Source of the DNA: a virus
Length of the DNA stretch: 64,000 nucleotides
Virus record (IMG/VR): IMGVR_UViG_3300047509_000037
Location: 32,152-96,151 of that record
Direction: 5' to 3' (one strand)
This document shows, piece after piece, positions 14,862 through 23,548 of the stretch (within the stretch, counting starts at the first letter, position 1; every line of letters begins with the position of its first letter). The notes beneath the pieces are model-generated. The model was not told where the DNA came from. It made no database searches and worked only from the letters and a program-made list of their open reading frames with translations. Both the position numbers and the translations under genes were made by a program.

Positions 14862-15317
14862 ATGGCTCGTGCAGGAAAGAAAGACGTTCTCGCCGCAGGC
14901 GGGAGCAAGATGGTCATCGCAGGCGGCATTGGAGAGAGCGACCCGCTACGCAACGTATCGAAGGAAGGGCGTGACGACACACCGATTCCAGCGTTCGAGA
15001 AACCTGTCGAACCCAAGATGGAGTTCATCCCCAAGAACGGTCACATCCTCGTTCGCCGCGACACCCCGGTCGAAGCGAAGGGTCTGGTCGAACTGGTGCA
15101 GGACGAAGCCGCGAAAGAAAAACCTGCTCAGGGCATCGTGCTTGAGACGAATTGTGTTGACTACGTCGTCGGCACTCGTGTAGTGTTTGGAAAGTATTCG
15201 GGCACTGAGTTCAAGCTGAACGGCGAGTTGCTGCTCATCATGCGTGACGAAGACGTTCAAGGGCTGCTCGTGCAGGCGGAACCCGACAGCGAAGTAGAAA
15301 TCGAAATCCTTCCGTAG
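14862..15317 (+). CDS. GroES-like co-chaperonin
   Basis: 151 residues. The last 100 follow the Cpn10 fold: PKNGHILVRRDTP at the first strand, KEKPAQGIVLETN in the usual glycine strand, VGTRVVFGKYSGTEFKLNGELLLIMRDEDV in the second half. The N-terminal 50 residues are an extension. It would form a lid on the host GroEL to help fold phage proteins; no GroEL gene is present here. Confidence 0.85.
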   Translation: MARAGKKDVLAAGGSKMVIAGGIGESDPLRNVSKEGRDDTPIPAFEKPVEPKMEFIPKNGHILVRRDTPVEAKGLVELVQDEAAKEKPAQGIVLETNCVDYVVGTRVVFGKYSGTEFKLNGELLLIMRDEDVQGLLVQAEPDSEVEIEILP

Positions 15318-15328
15318 AGGAGTCCAAC

Positions 15329-16075
15329 ATGGAGAAAGCTGCAATCGTCGGAGACGCGGACGTATCTCGCGCAACACACGTCCGCCGCCGCATCACCAAT
15401 CTGGTCAAGGCAGCCAACACGAGCGACTTTGACCTTGCCGAATTGTTCCACGAGTCAAAGAAGAACCAGTACCCCGCGATGTGGGGCTTCGAGTCCTTCT
15501 CTGCTTACGGCAAGGCTCTGGCGAAGGACTACAACTTCAAGTGGACGAAGGTCTACTACCTGACTCGCATTGCTGAGAACATGGAAGCCGCGAAGCTGGA
15601 GCGTTCGCAGTACGAACCCGTTGGCAAGACCAAGCTGCGAATGATTTCCCGGCTGAAGCCTGACACCGAGTTCAACGGCGTCTCCGTCTCTATCCTGATT
15701 CGGGAACTGACGCTGAAGGCTGGGCAGATGTCACCAGACGAAGTCCAGTACGAGGTCGATAAGATTCTCGGACTGACGGAAGATGAGTCGATGTCATGGC
15801 TCAACATCCGTGTGAAGAAGATGGCGAAGGACAACGTCATCATGCCGTCCATCGCTCTCGCAAAGAAACACATCGGGAGCGTTGGGCAGGACGAAGAAGG
15901 ACAGTCGCAGGACGCAAGTGAAGGTCGCTGTCTCGAACTCATCTGTGCGAACTTCCTCGCGGACCCGAACTACAACAACGAGCAACCGCCGGATACCGCC
16001 GCGAAGATTCAAGCAGCCGCCGATGCAACCGAGGCGGCGCAAGAGGAAAACGAACAACCAACCAACGACGAATAA
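15329..16075 (+). CDS. Hypothetical protein with DNA-binding-like helices
   Basis: 248 residues, ATG behind AGAGGAG. WGFESFSAYGKALAKDYNFKWTKVYYLTRIAENM resembles the helix-turn-helix region of phage and plasmid regulators with a DUF3102-like core. The tail is Glu/Ala-rich and disordered. Directly precedes the ClpB-like ATPase. Confidence 0.5.
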   Translation: MEKAAIVGDADVSRATHVRRRITNLVKAANTSDFDLAELFHESKKNQYPAMWGFESFSAYGKALAKDYNFKWTKVYYLTRIAENMEAAKLERSQYEPVGKTKLRMISRLKPDTEFNGVSVSILIRELTLKAGQMSPDEVQYEVDKILGLTEDESMSWLNIRVKKMAKDNVIMPSIALAKKHIGSVGQDEEGQSQDASEGRCLELICANFLADPNYNNEQPPDTAAKIQAAADATEAAQEENEQPTNDE

Positions 16076-16088
16076 CTGGAGGGTGCCA

Positions 16089-17129
16089 ATGCCATTCCGA
16101 AAGCTGGACATCACCCGCAAGACTGGTGAGGCAACCGCTCTGGCAACGAAACTCGAAGGACTCATCGTGGGACAGCGGGCACCTAAAGACGCTCTCCTGT
16201 CGGTCGTAGACCGCATCCAAAGTGGGTTCTATGACAAGACGAGACCCGTCGGCATCTTCCTCTTTCTCGGACCCACCGGGACGGGAAAGACCGGAGTAGC
16301 CGAGGCGTTCACGATGGGTCTGTTCAATAACCCGAAGATGTTGATGAAGGTGGATTGCGCAGAGTTCCAGCACTCGCACGAGATTGCGAAGCTAGTTGGC
16401 AGCCCTCCCGGTTATCTGGGACACCGCGAGACGCATCCGTACTTCACCAACAATTCGCTCAAGGCGCATCGCACCGATGCCTTTCCATTCACGCCGATTC
16501 TGTTCGACGAGATTGAGAAGGCAAGCGACTCACTCTGGAATCTCCTGCTGGGTATTCTGGATAAGGGCACGCTCACGACGGGCGCCAACGAAGTCGTGGA
16601 CATGAAGCCCACAATCATTTTGATGACCAGCAACGTCGGGGCGTCGGAGATGTCGGAAGACAAGTCTCTGGGCTTCGTCGGCAAGACCACAGTTGATGAT
16701 GCCAAGCTGGAGTCAATCGCTCTGGCGGCGGCACGGCGGAAGTTCTCGCCGGAGTTCCTGAACCGCATCGACTACATTTTGAACTTCAAGACTCTGACTG
16801 AAGACGAACTCAAACAGGTTCTCGCGCTTCAGTTGCAATTGCTTCAAGACCGCATCGTCGTTGACTCGAAGGTGCTCTTTGAACTGCGTGTCTCCAGCCG
16901 GGGACTCGCGCAATTGCTGGTGGATGGTTATGACCGTCGCTACAACGCACGGCATCTCAAGCGGACGATAGACAAACACATCTCCGCTCCGCTAACGAGT
17001 CTTGTCGCCACGGGGCAGATAATGAACGAAGACGTTGTCATCGTTGACTACCTCGAAGGCGACTGGCGATATGTGGCAGTACCGAGGGCGAATGCTCCCC
17101 AAGGCGATTTCTCAGGCAGTCTACCGTAG
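16089..17129 (+). CDS. ClpB/ClpA-like AAA+ ATPase, single domain
   Basis: 346 residues from ATG 16089 behind GGAGGGTGCC. Walker A GPTGTGKT at 61-68, Walker B ILFDE at 137-141, sensor-1 TSNVG near 180, arginine-finger region PEFLNRID near 221-228, and a C-terminal YDRRYNARHLKRTI (sensor-2 type). It matches the second nucleotide domain of Clp unfoldases but lacks the N-terminal and first ATPase domains. Probably remodels protein complexes; partner unknown. Confidence 0.85.
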   Translation: MPFRKLDITRKTGEATALATKLEGLIVGQRAPKDALLSVVDRIQSGFYDKTRPVGIFLFLGPTGTGKTGVAEAFTMGLFNNPKMLMKVDCAEFQHSHEIAKLVGSPPGYLGHRETHPYFTNNSLKAHRTDAFPFTPILFDEIEKASDSLWNLLLGILDKGTLTTGANEVVDMKPTIILMTSNVGASEMSEDKSLGFVGKTTVDDAKLESIALAAARRKFSPEFLNRIDYILNFKTLTEDELKQVLALQLQLLQDRIVVDSKVLFELRVSSRGLAQLLVDGYDRRYNARHLKRTIDKHISAPLTSLVATGQIMNEDVVIVDYLEGDWRYVAVPRANAPQGDFSGSLP

Positions 17130-17418
17130 AGACGGCTGGAAATGTCGTTCCTGCAACAACCGCAATGGGCTTGACCCGCACCACGTCATATTCCAAAGCG
17201 CAGGCGGACCCGACACACTGGACAACCTGCTGGCGCTCTGCCGCAAATGCCACGATGACATTCACGCCGGGAGACTGGTGCTGGAAGTCCTTCGTAAGCT
17301 GGAGAGCAACCTTGACGTTCGATTCTGGAAGCGTGCTGCGTGGGAGATTTACAGGAGTGTAAATGAAGACTTGCACCAAGTGTCAAACATCGAAGAACCC
17401 GAAAACGGATTTTCATAA
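17071..17418 (+). CDS. HNH endonuclease (classical)
   Basis: 115 residues from ATG 17071, overlapping the ATPase by 59 bases. AVYRRDGWKCRSC, LDPHHVIFQSAGGPDTLDNLLALCRKCHDDIH is the canonical HNH core with both CxxC pairs. Free-standing homing-type nuclease. Confidence 0.85.
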   Translation: MWQYRGRMLPKAISQAVYRRDGWKCRSCNNRNGLDPHHVIFQSAGGPDTLDNLLALCRKCHDDIHAGRLVLEVLRKLESNLDVRFWKRAAWEIYRSVNEDLHQVSNIEEPENGFS

Positions 17419-17845
17419 GGATAAGAGTACGAAAGACGGGTTGCGCTATTGGTGTAAGGCGTGTGCGCGACCCGCTGCGGTGAGCTACGCTCGACGAAAT
17501 CCTGAGGAAAAGACGCATCGTCACCGAGACTACAAGCGAGACAACCCTGAACACTACTTATTGTGGCAGGCGAAACATCGCGCCAAGCGGAATGGTCTAG
17601 TCTTTGAGTTAGTGCCGGGAGATATACAAATCCCGCCGACCTGTCCGGTGTTGAAGATACCCATCTATCCGGGGAAACGAAACTCTCCGAACTCACCGAG
17701 TCTCGATAGGCGGGACAATGACGAAGGCTACACGAAGGCGAACACTCAAGTGATTTCGTATCGGGCGAATGTACTTAAACGAGACGCCACGGTCACTGAG
17801 TTGAAATTGTTCGCGGACTGGATTGTGGGGACGTATGGAACTTAG
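17363..17845 (+). CDS. Zinc-finger HNH-like endonuclease
   Basis: 160 residues, ATG behind CAGGAG, overlapping the previous HNH by 56 bases. N-terminal KTCTKCQTSKN...GLRYWCKACAR is a zinc ribbon seen in phage nucleases. Then CPVLKIPI, SLDRRDNDEGYTKANTQVIS forms the nuclease part. Two nuclease genes in tandem here. Confidence 0.7.
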   Translation: MKTCTKCQTSKNPKTDFHKDKSTKDGLRYWCKACARPAAVSYARRNPEEKTHRHRDYKRDNPEHYLLWQAKHRAKRNGLVFELVPGDIQIPPTCPVLKIPIYPGKRNSPNSPSLDRRDNDEGYTKANTQVISYRANVLKRDATVTELKLFADWIVGTYGT

Positions 17846-19502
17846 GAGTTACCAGCAGGACGCACTCAATTCCATCGTTACAAACTATGACGCGGGGGCG
17901 AGAAAACTTCTCATTCAATCGGCAACTGGAACAGGGAAAACGATAATTTTCGCATCCCTGTACGAGCGCATGAAGTCCCGAATACCCGGACAGATGTGGG
18001 TTCTGTCTCACACGGAAGAACTAGTTGTCCAGAATTTGAAGAAACTCCAACAGGTGAACCGAGCCCTGAAGGTAGGCAAAGAGATGGCGGGGAGTTATGC
18101 CGACCCTGATTGCGATATAATCTCGGCGTGCGTGGCGACAACAGGTAGACACGGAACGAAACGCAATGACAGATTTAATTGGGGGAATGTTTCCCTGCTC
18201 ACAATCGACGAGGCTCATCACTCCACCGCTGACGCATACGGACGAGTCATCGACCTTGTCGGCATTAACAGCCCCGGCTCGAACAAACTTCTGGTCGGCG
18301 TTACGGCAACGGCTCAACGTCCTGACGGCAAGGCTCTGTCTGAAGTTTTCGACAAAGTTGCCTACGTGTATGGGATGCGGCAAGCCATCGAAGAAGGATG
18401 GCTCGTGCGTGTTCGGGGATACCGAGTATCGACGGACACATCCGTGGACGACGTATCGGTTTCATCTGGGGACTTCTCCGTCACCAAGCTGGCGGCACGT
18501 GTCAACACGGAAGCACGAAATCGACAAGTCGTAGAGGCATGGGCGAAGCTGGCGGGCGACCGCCGAACGGTTGTGTTCTGCGCCGACATCGACCATGCGA
18601 AGGCAATGGCTGAGGAGTTTAAGAAGTCAGGCGTACTCGCGGAAGCTGTCTGGGGTGAAGACCCGGAGCGCGAGTCAAAACTGGAGACACACCGTGCGGG
18701 AAAAATTCAAGTTATTTGTAACTGCGCTGTACTCGTGGAAGGCTACGATGACCCAAGCATTGCGTGCGTTGTACTGGCTCGTCCTACCACGTCTCCTGTC
18801 CTATTTTCCCAGATGGTAGGACGCGGGACTCGTCTCGCAGAAGGCAAGAAAGACCTTATCGTCATCGACGTGGTGGACGCATCGTCCAGCCACTCGCTCA
18901 TCACCCTGCCGACGCTGTTGGGCCTGCAAGGCATCCTAGACCTTCGTGGGCGCGACGTGCTCACGGTTGTTGAGGAGATGGAGGAGATTCAGTTAGCGAA
19001 CCCCGGCATCGACCTGTCGAAGCTGGACGACGTTGCGAAGCTGAAGACCCTCGTCGAACAAGTCAACCTGTTCACCATCCGGTTCCCGGCTGAAGTCGAA
19101 GCGAACAGCGAGTTGACTTGGTTCAAAGCGATTGACGGCGGCTACAAGATGCTCGTGCCGAAAGATGGACCGGAGCCTGCGGGCTTCATGCGAATTTACC
19201 AGAACCAACTCGGCTCGTGGGACATCATCGGGAGCATCAAAGGCAGGGCGCTTCAGGCGAACCGCGCCACGATGGAAGACGCGTTCAAGGCGACTGATGA
19301 ACAGATTCGTAAGCGGCTGTCGAAGATGGCTCTGTCTTACGTGAAACGTGAGGCTACATGGCACGGCAAACCAGTCACGAGTGGACAGATAAAAATGCTG
19401 GCGCGGTTGTTCCCGAAGAAGTTGTTTCCTTTGGAGTCGATGACATCGGGGATGGCGTCCAAGATAATCAGCGAACGCCTAGCACGCAAGCACAAAGGTT
19501 GA
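17835..19502 (+). CDS. SF2 DNA/RNA helicase
   Basis: 555 residues from ATG 17835. RSYQQDAL (Q-like motif), SATGTGKT (motif I), LTIDEAHH (DEAH, motif II), GVTATAQRPD (motif III), VVFCADIDHA and QMVGRGTRL (motif VI) show a complete superfamily 2 core like UvsW/RecG-type enzymes. The C-terminal 200 residues are helical and unassigned. Likely acts on branched or unwinding DNA in replication/recombination. Confidence 0.9.
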   Translation: MELRSYQQDALNSIVTNYDAGARKLLIQSATGTGKTIIFASLYERMKSRIPGQMWVLSHTEELVVQNLKKLQQVNRALKVGKEMAGSYADPDCDIISACVATTGRHGTKRNDRFNWGNVSLLTIDEAHHSTADAYGRVIDLVGINSPGSNKLLVGVTATAQRPDGKALSEVFDKVAYVYGMRQAIEEGWLVRVRGYRVSTDTSVDDVSVSSGDFSVTKLAARVNTEARNRQVVEAWAKLAGDRRTVVFCADIDHAKAMAEEFKKSGVLAEAVWGEDPERESKLETHRAGKIQVICNCAVLVEGYDDPSIACVVLARPTTSPVLFSQMVGRGTRLAEGKKDLIVIDVVDASSSHSLITLPTLLGLQGILDLRGRDVLTVVEEMEEIQLANPGIDLSKLDDVAKLKTLVEQVNLFTIRFPAEVEANSELTWFKAIDGGYKMLVPKDGPEPAGFMRIYQNQLGSWDIIGSIKGRALQANRATMEDAFKATDEQIRKRLSKMALSYVKREATWHGKPVTSGQIKMLARLFPKKLFPLESMTSGMASKIISERLARKHKG

Positions 19503-19523
19503 AGAAGCTGGAGGAAGACAAGG

Positions 19524-19637
19524 GTGGTCGTCGATGTGATGATTGCCGCCGGGGATTTGAACCCGGACGCGATTGAGACAGCCAAGCACGAGAAGGCTCT
19601 CACCATCTGGAAGTACCTGCATCATCAGGAGGGCTAG
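19524..19637 (+). CDS. Small hypothetical protein
   Basis: 37 codons from GTG 19524 with GGAGGAAG upstream. Helical (TAKHEKALTIWKYLHH). Its last codons carry the AGGAGG used by the TTG start of the next gene, so it may couple translation. Confidence 0.4.
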   Translation: MVVDVMIAAGDLNPDAIETAKHEKALTIWKYLHHQEG

Positions 19638-19973
19638 TTGCTGACACCGGAAAAAGAACAACGCATTCAAGAAATCACCGCAGAGATTGCGGCAGAAGTG
19701 ACCCGCGCCACGAGGATGTTTGAACCGATGAACTCTCCGCATGAAGCCGAGGGTGTCATCCGTGAGGAGTTCGACGAGTTCTGGGATGAAGTGAAGGCGT
19801 ACAATCCCCGCAAGAACCGCGACACCCGTCCCGCGATGCGAACCGAGTTGATTCAGTTAGCAGCGATGGCAACACGAGCAGTGCTTGATGTCATCGACTT
19901 TGGGAAGCACTACGAGGCGCAACCATGCTACAACCCCGTTCCGACGCAACCTACTACCGAAACTTCCAACTGA
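19638..19973 (+). CDS. MazG-like nucleotide pyrophosphohydrolase
   Basis: 111 residues, TTG start behind AGGAGGGCTAG. NSPHEAEGVIREEFDEFWDEV and MRTELIQLAAMATRAVLDV carry the E-x-x-E...E/D helices of all-alpha NTP pyrophosphohydrolases common in phages. Likely hydrolyses (d)NTPs to monophosphates; substrate not deducible. Confidence 0.6.
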   Translation: MLTPEKEQRIQEITAEIAAEVTRATRMFEPMNSPHEAEGVIREEFDEFWDEVKAYNPRKNRDTRPAMRTELIQLAAMATRAVLDVIDFGKHYEAQPCYNPVPTQPTTETSN

Positions 19974-20266
19974 GCAAATTTCAGGTGGGCATCCTCAAGC
20001 GCCTTGCCAACGGTAAGGTCAAGGTCTACTGTATGCCTGCCGGGACGCTGCGCGACAAGCGCCGCGACGAGATGAACATCCAGTTCAACGAGGTTCTGCA
20101 ACTCGTGGAGATGGGGATGGTCAACGACGTGAGCGACGGTGAGAAGTTCAAATCCATCGTCGAACAGCATCGCGTGAACGAAGGGCGCGACGTTGTGGTC
20201 GTGTGGCTCAACGGATTCGGGCAAGAGATGTGGGGAAGGACTCCGTGGGACAAACAACGAAACTGA
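19925..20266 (+). CDS. Hypothetical protein
   Basis: 113 residues overlapping the MazG-like gene by 49 bases. Contains VYCMPAGTLRDKRRDEMNIQFNEVLQLVEMGMV. No family recognised. The next gene begins inside its end. Confidence 0.5.
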   Translation: MLQPRSDATYYRNFQLSKFQVGILKRLANGKVKVYCMPAGTLRDKRRDEMNIQFNEVLQLVEMGMVNDVSDGEKFKSIVEQHRVNEGRDVVVVWLNGFGQEMWGRTPWDKQRN

Positions 20267-20805
20267 ACACGAAGGACCGAGCCAAAGCAAAGCGGCTCAT
20301 GGATACTTACCAGCAAACTCTGGAGGAACACAATGCAAAGCGAACAGACCAAACCAACGCCTGCGCCATCTGCCGCCGACCGTTCAGCCAGTATCAAGCC
20401 TACCAAGACCACGACCATAAGTGCTGTGCCCGTCCCCGGAAAAAAGAAGGTCGGTACTGTGGTAAGTGCAACCGTGGACTCCTGTGTTTTCTTTGCAACA
20501 AGAAAGCCGTAGCGTGGCTGGAGCAACTAGCGAAGTGGGGCATCGACATTGAAAAGGTGCTTGAATACATTCGCTTCTGGACAAGAGAGATTACGTTGAA
20601 AGGTGGATATGCCTCTAAAGCCCCGAAAGCAAAAACCCCGCGAAAGCGAAAGTCCAAAGCCGGAGTACCGCGCAAACAAAAAAGCGTTCGACCAAGTTCT
20701 GAGCCGAGTGCGCCAGAACGGGGAAGTGACAGTGGGTCCGGTGAAAGCAGTGAAGTCAAGTGGTGGCGGTGGGAAGCCAGCGGCGATGAACCCAGCCGTC
20801 CCTAG
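20245..20805 (+). CDS. Endonuclease VII-like protein
   Basis: 186 residues from GTG 20245 behind GGGGAAGGA. CAICRRPFSQYQAYQDHDH, GRYCGKCNRGLLCFLCNK and the following helix have the order of phage endonuclease VII. The C-terminal 60 residues are basic and Ser/Pro-rich, and overlap the next gene in another frame, so the true end may be functionally earlier. Confidence 0.65.
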   Translation: MGQTTKLNTKDRAKAKRLMDTYQQTLEEHNAKRTDQTNACAICRRPFSQYQAYQDHDHKCCARPRKKEGRYCGKCNRGLLCFLCNKKAVAWLEQLAKWGIDIEKVLEYIRFWTREITLKGGYASKAPKAKTPRKRKSKAGVPRKQKSVRPSSEPSAPERGSDSGSGESSEVKWWRWEASGDEPSRP

Positions 20806-21070
20806 CATGGTCGAATTTCTGTGCGACGTGTTCCTCGCGGTGAAGCGTGTGCTCCCGCGTGACATCTCGTTCGAGAAGTTCCGTCAGGCTTACACGTTCC
20901 CCATCACCGATGACTACATCGAACAGGAGCGGTTCGCTCAGTTCGTTCTCCGCGACCGTCGGCATAGTGCAGAGCAACGCATCGGCGCTGAGTTCATTCG
21001 CGTCGGGATTTTCCCACTGACCAAGTACATGAAGTGTCCCCGCAAGCCGCGACCGAAGAACGCGGTCTAA
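20609..21070 (+). CDS. Hypothetical protein
   Basis: 153 residues from ATG 20609 (AAAGGTGG upstream; GTG 20603 is an alternative). A basic N-terminus and Gly-rich linker lead to a helical C-terminal domain (MVEFLCDVFLAVKRVLPRDISFEKF). No family recognised. Confidence 0.5.
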   Translation: MPLKPRKQKPRESESPKPEYRANKKAFDQVLSRVRQNGEVTVGPVKAVKSSGGGGKPAAMNPAVPSMVEFLCDVFLAVKRVLPRDISFEKFRQAYTFPITDDYIEQERFAQFVLRDRRHSAEQRIGAEFIRVGIFPLTKYMKCPRKPRPKNAV

Positions 21071-21105
21071 ATTTTTGTGTCAAATCCAACCTGAGGTACA
21101 ACGCA

Positions 21106-21465
21106 ATGACAGCTACAGCGGTACTCCACAAGGAACGTAAACGTAGGGAACGCAAGACGAAGCGAGGGGCGGTGACTCTCGAAGTCAACGTGAAGCGGCA
21201 ACTCTCGGCTGAGATTGGCGAAGACGAATTGCCGCAGGGTGAGAAGTTCATCCTGCTTCAGAAGTACGGAGTGGCGGCTCCACGCATTGACCGTCTCGTG
21301 ACAAAACCCGTTTGGATGGAGGAACGTTTATGGCGACAGAAGAACAACGATTGGATGCGGGCAACGAAGGGTCTAGTGCCAGCGAAGCAGCAACCGCGAA
21401 CGCAGGCGCAACAGAGGCACCAACAGTCACAGCGCCCGACTACTCGAACCTCCCGCCAGAGCTAA
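21106..21465 (+). CDS. Hypothetical basic protein
   Basis: 119 codons from ATG 21106. The first 75 residues look protein-like (LEVNVKRQLSAEIGEDELPQG); the last 45 are Gln/Arg-rich and lie opposite the next gene, so they may be a readthrough into its frame rather than a folded domain. Confidence 0.45.
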   Translation: MTATAVLHKERKRRERKTKRGAVTLEVNVKRQLSAEIGEDELPQGEKFILLQKYGVAAPRIDRLVTKPVWMEERLWRQKNNDWMRATKGLVPAKQQPRTQAQQRHQQSQRPTTRTSRQS

Positions 21466-21860
21466 GACCTGACGCAGACGGCAACCCGCCCGTGCTCACC
21501 GAAGCCCTGATGCGGAAACTCCGGGGGGAGTATTTCACGGTCAAACATGCGAGGCTCGACAACTGCGAACACCGCATTGACCTGATTACGGAGCCACGCA
21601 CGAATTGTCAGAACTGCTGGTGGAATTGGTTCAACATCCACCCGCAGTTGATTGAAACCACCGACCAGTTCTTTCGGACTAAGGGGAAGGAACCGCTCAT
21701 AGCCATGAGGGGCAAACGCTACTTCAAAATGTTTCTTCGGTTCATGAGCACGGTGTGCCAACTTCAGAAAGAACAAGAGGCACTCAATGCCAAGCAGATA
21801 CGTGAAGCGAACCCGCCGAGCGTTGAAGATGAACGAAATATGGAGGATATGTGGCGCTAA
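21330..21860 (+). CDS. Hypothetical protein with zinc motif
   Basis: 176 residues from ATG 21330 behind GGAGGAACGTTT. A disordered Ala/Thr-rich N-terminus, then CEHRIDLITEPRTNCQNCWWNWF, which may bind zinc, then helices. Stop overlaps the recA start. Role unknown. Confidence 0.5.
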   Translation: MATEEQRLDAGNEGSSASEAATANAGATEAPTVTAPDYSNLPPELRPDADGNPPVLTEALMRKLRGEYFTVKHARLDNCEHRIDLITEPRTNCQNCWWNWFNIHPQLIETTDQFFRTKGKEPLIAMRGKRYFKMFLRFMSTVCQLQKEQEALNAKQIREANPPSVEDERNMEDMWR

Positions 21861-22975
21861 CAGCGGGAGTCAAATCGACGGCGGCAACGCCGGAGAAGTC
21901 GGAGGAGAAGTCGTTCGTGAAACCACAGACCAAGGCGGACAAGTTGCAAGCGGTCTCGTCGGCGGCGAAGTCACTCAATAACACGTACAAAGACCCGAAG
22001 TTAGTCCAGAAGCTAGGGAAGAAGGCAGGCGCACTCCGCTTGCCTTCTCTCGCGCTTGGACTACCGACGGTAGACGAAGATGTCATCGGTTGCGGCGGAT
22101 TGCCCGACGGTCGCATCATCGAAATCTATGGACCGGAGTCGGCTGGTAAGACTGCCATCTCCCTGCACGCAATCGCGCAGGCGCAGGCTGGTGGTGACCT
22201 AGCTGCCATCGTGGATGCCGAGCACGCACTGATGCTCTCGCACGCGAAGACTCTGGGCGTCAACATCGACGAACTCATCATCTCGCAGCCTGACTACGGT
22301 GAGCAGGCATTGGAGGTTGTCCTTGGTCTTGCTGAGACTGGCGCGGTGCGTCTTATTGTCGTTGATTCGGTATCCGCACTCGTCCCGAAAGCCGAGTTGG
22401 ACGGAGATATGGGAGACAGCCACATGGGTCTCCAAGCGCGACTGATGTCTCAGGCGATGCGGAAACTCGTGGGCGTCTCTGCGAAGACGGGCACGACAAT
22501 CATCTTCATCAACCAAGTGCGCGAGAAAATCGGCGTCATGTTCGGCAACCCGGAGACCACAACGGGCGGGCGTGCTCTGAAGTTTTACGCGTCACTCCGC
22601 TTCGAGGTTCGGCGTCTGTCGAAGACTGACGGCGGTGAAATCATCGACCCCGTGACCAAGCTGCACATCGGTCACCGGATGCGTGTGAAGAACGTCAAGA
22701 ACAAAGTAGGCTCACCATTCCGCGAGACCTGCGTGGACTTGCTCTACGATAAAGGGTTTGACAAACGGGCGGACACTCTGGAATACTTGCTTGGGCAGGA
22801 CGTTGTCATCGTCGGAGACATGACGAAGGACAACAAGGGCAACGGCGTGTCGAAGGGTTGGCTGGGGTTCGAGGGCGAGAGCTACCGAAAATCGGACTTG
22901 ACATTGGACCCCGTTTACGATAAGGTTGCACTAGCGGCGAAGAAGGTCATCGACGCGAAACTTCAACAGCAGTAA
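21851..22975 (+). CDS. recA: RecA recombinase
   Basis: 374 residues; GTG start with GGAGGATAT. Walker A GPESAGKT at 94-101, DAEHAL region, VDSVSALVP (Walker B region) and FINQVREKIGVMFGNPETTTGGRALKFYAS are hallmark RecA sequences. The N-terminal extension is about 45 residues and the usual acidic C-tail is short. It would drive strand exchange in phage replication and repair along with the exonuclease and helicase. Confidence 0.95.
   Translation: MALTAGVKSTAATPEKSEEKSFVKPQTKADKLQAVSSAAKSLNNTYKDPKLVQKLGKKAGALRLPSLALGLPTVDEDVIGCGGLPDGRIIEIYGPESAGKTAISLHAIAQAQAGGDLAAIVDAEHALMLSHAKTLGVNIDELIISQPDYGEQALEVVLGLAETGAVRLIVVDSVSALVPKAELDGDMGDSHMGLQARLMSQAMRKLVGVSAKTGTTIIFINQVREKIGVMFGNPETTTGGRALKFYASLRFEVRRLSKTDGGEIIDPVTKLHIGHRMRVKNVKNKVGSPFRETCVDLLYDKGFDKRADTLEYLLGQDVVIVGDMTKDNKGNGVSKGWLGFEGESYRKSDLTLDPVYDKVALAAKKVIDAKLQQQ
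22898..22926 (+). promoter_or_regulatory. Possible promoter inside recA for the downstream RNA
   Basis: TTGACA at 22898-22903, a 17-base spacer and TAAGGT at 22921-22926. A start near 22933 would produce a transcript entering the structured region at 22980. Confidence 0.35.
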
Positions 22976-22979
22976 ACAC

Positions 22980-23170
22980 GTGGGTGCTCCGTTCCGTAAG
23001 GACGGGGAGTTCGCCAAGCGTGCGGCATAGCCGCGAGAGTGGCTTGGTGATTGGATACACCCACCTTAGCGGGCGGTAGTTGAATATGTCACAACACCGG
23101 GAACGCAGGGCAGTGCTCTACGAAAGCCTGCTCGTGCCCTCGGAAGCGTTGGTTAAAACCCAACCCGCCC
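22980..23170 (+). ncRNA. Candidate structured RNA downstream of recA
   Basis: The 216 bases between recA and the next gene have no convincing ORF but strong pairing. Domain 1 is closed by GTGGGTG (22980-22986) with CACCCAC (23058-23064). It holds a hairpin with a GTAA tetraloop (22987-23009) and a second arm CCAAGC/GCTTGG (23014-23019/23042-23047) carrying GCGGC-ATA-GCCGC. Domain 2 is closed by GGGCGG (23071-23076) with CCGCCC (23165-23170). It contains AACGC/GCGTT and AGGGCA/TGCCCT. I do not recognise a known RNA family. Confidence 0.5.
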
Positions 23171-23191
23171 CATCACTTTCTGGAGGGTGCC

Positions 23192-23548
23192 ATGAGCAAG
23201 AAGAACCGTGTCGTGCCGAAGACTGTCAACCTGAAGGACGCCGTGTTCGCGTACTTCTCCATGTGCTGCAATGAAATTGCCGAGAAGCCTTCCTGCGTCG
23301 TGCCTCAGGGCGAACGTGTGGGAACGTATCTCGGTGCGGTGCCCGACCCTGCCAAGCGCAATCTGACGCTGGGCACGTGGCGCTGCTCGAAGTGCAAGAA
23401 GAAGTGCAAGGTGACCCGGACGGCAAAGAGCGCCGGTGCCCAGTCCAGACCACCTTCGCGGGATAGTTCCCGTGCGGTAACATTTTCTCAATCTCGCGCC
23501 TTAGACGCGCAATTATTCCCGAACGGGAACATTCTGGAGGAACCATGA
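23192..23548 (+). CDS. Zinc-ribbon hypothetical protein
   Basis: 118 codons, ATG behind TGGAGGG. SMCCNEIAEKPSC and WRCSKCKKKCKV give four or more cysteines; the last 40 residues are Ser/Arg-rich. It overlaps the RNA ligase start by 4 bases (ATGA). Confidence 0.5.
   Translation: MSKKNRVVPKTVNLKDAVFAYFSMCCNEIAEKPSCVVPQGERVGTYLGAVPDPAKRNLTLGTWRCSKCKKKCKVTRTAKSAGAQSRPPSRDSSRAVTFSQSRALDAQLFPNGNILEEP

Noticed and set aside
19541-19580. GCCGCCGGGGATTTGAACCCGG looked like a tRNA T arm
   Set aside because: No acceptor or anticodon arms surround it, and a small coding frame with a good ribosome site runs through it.
22976-23191. Small ORF from 23080 in the structured gap after recA
   Set aside because: No ribosome-binding site, poor composition, and it would enter the next gene out of frame.
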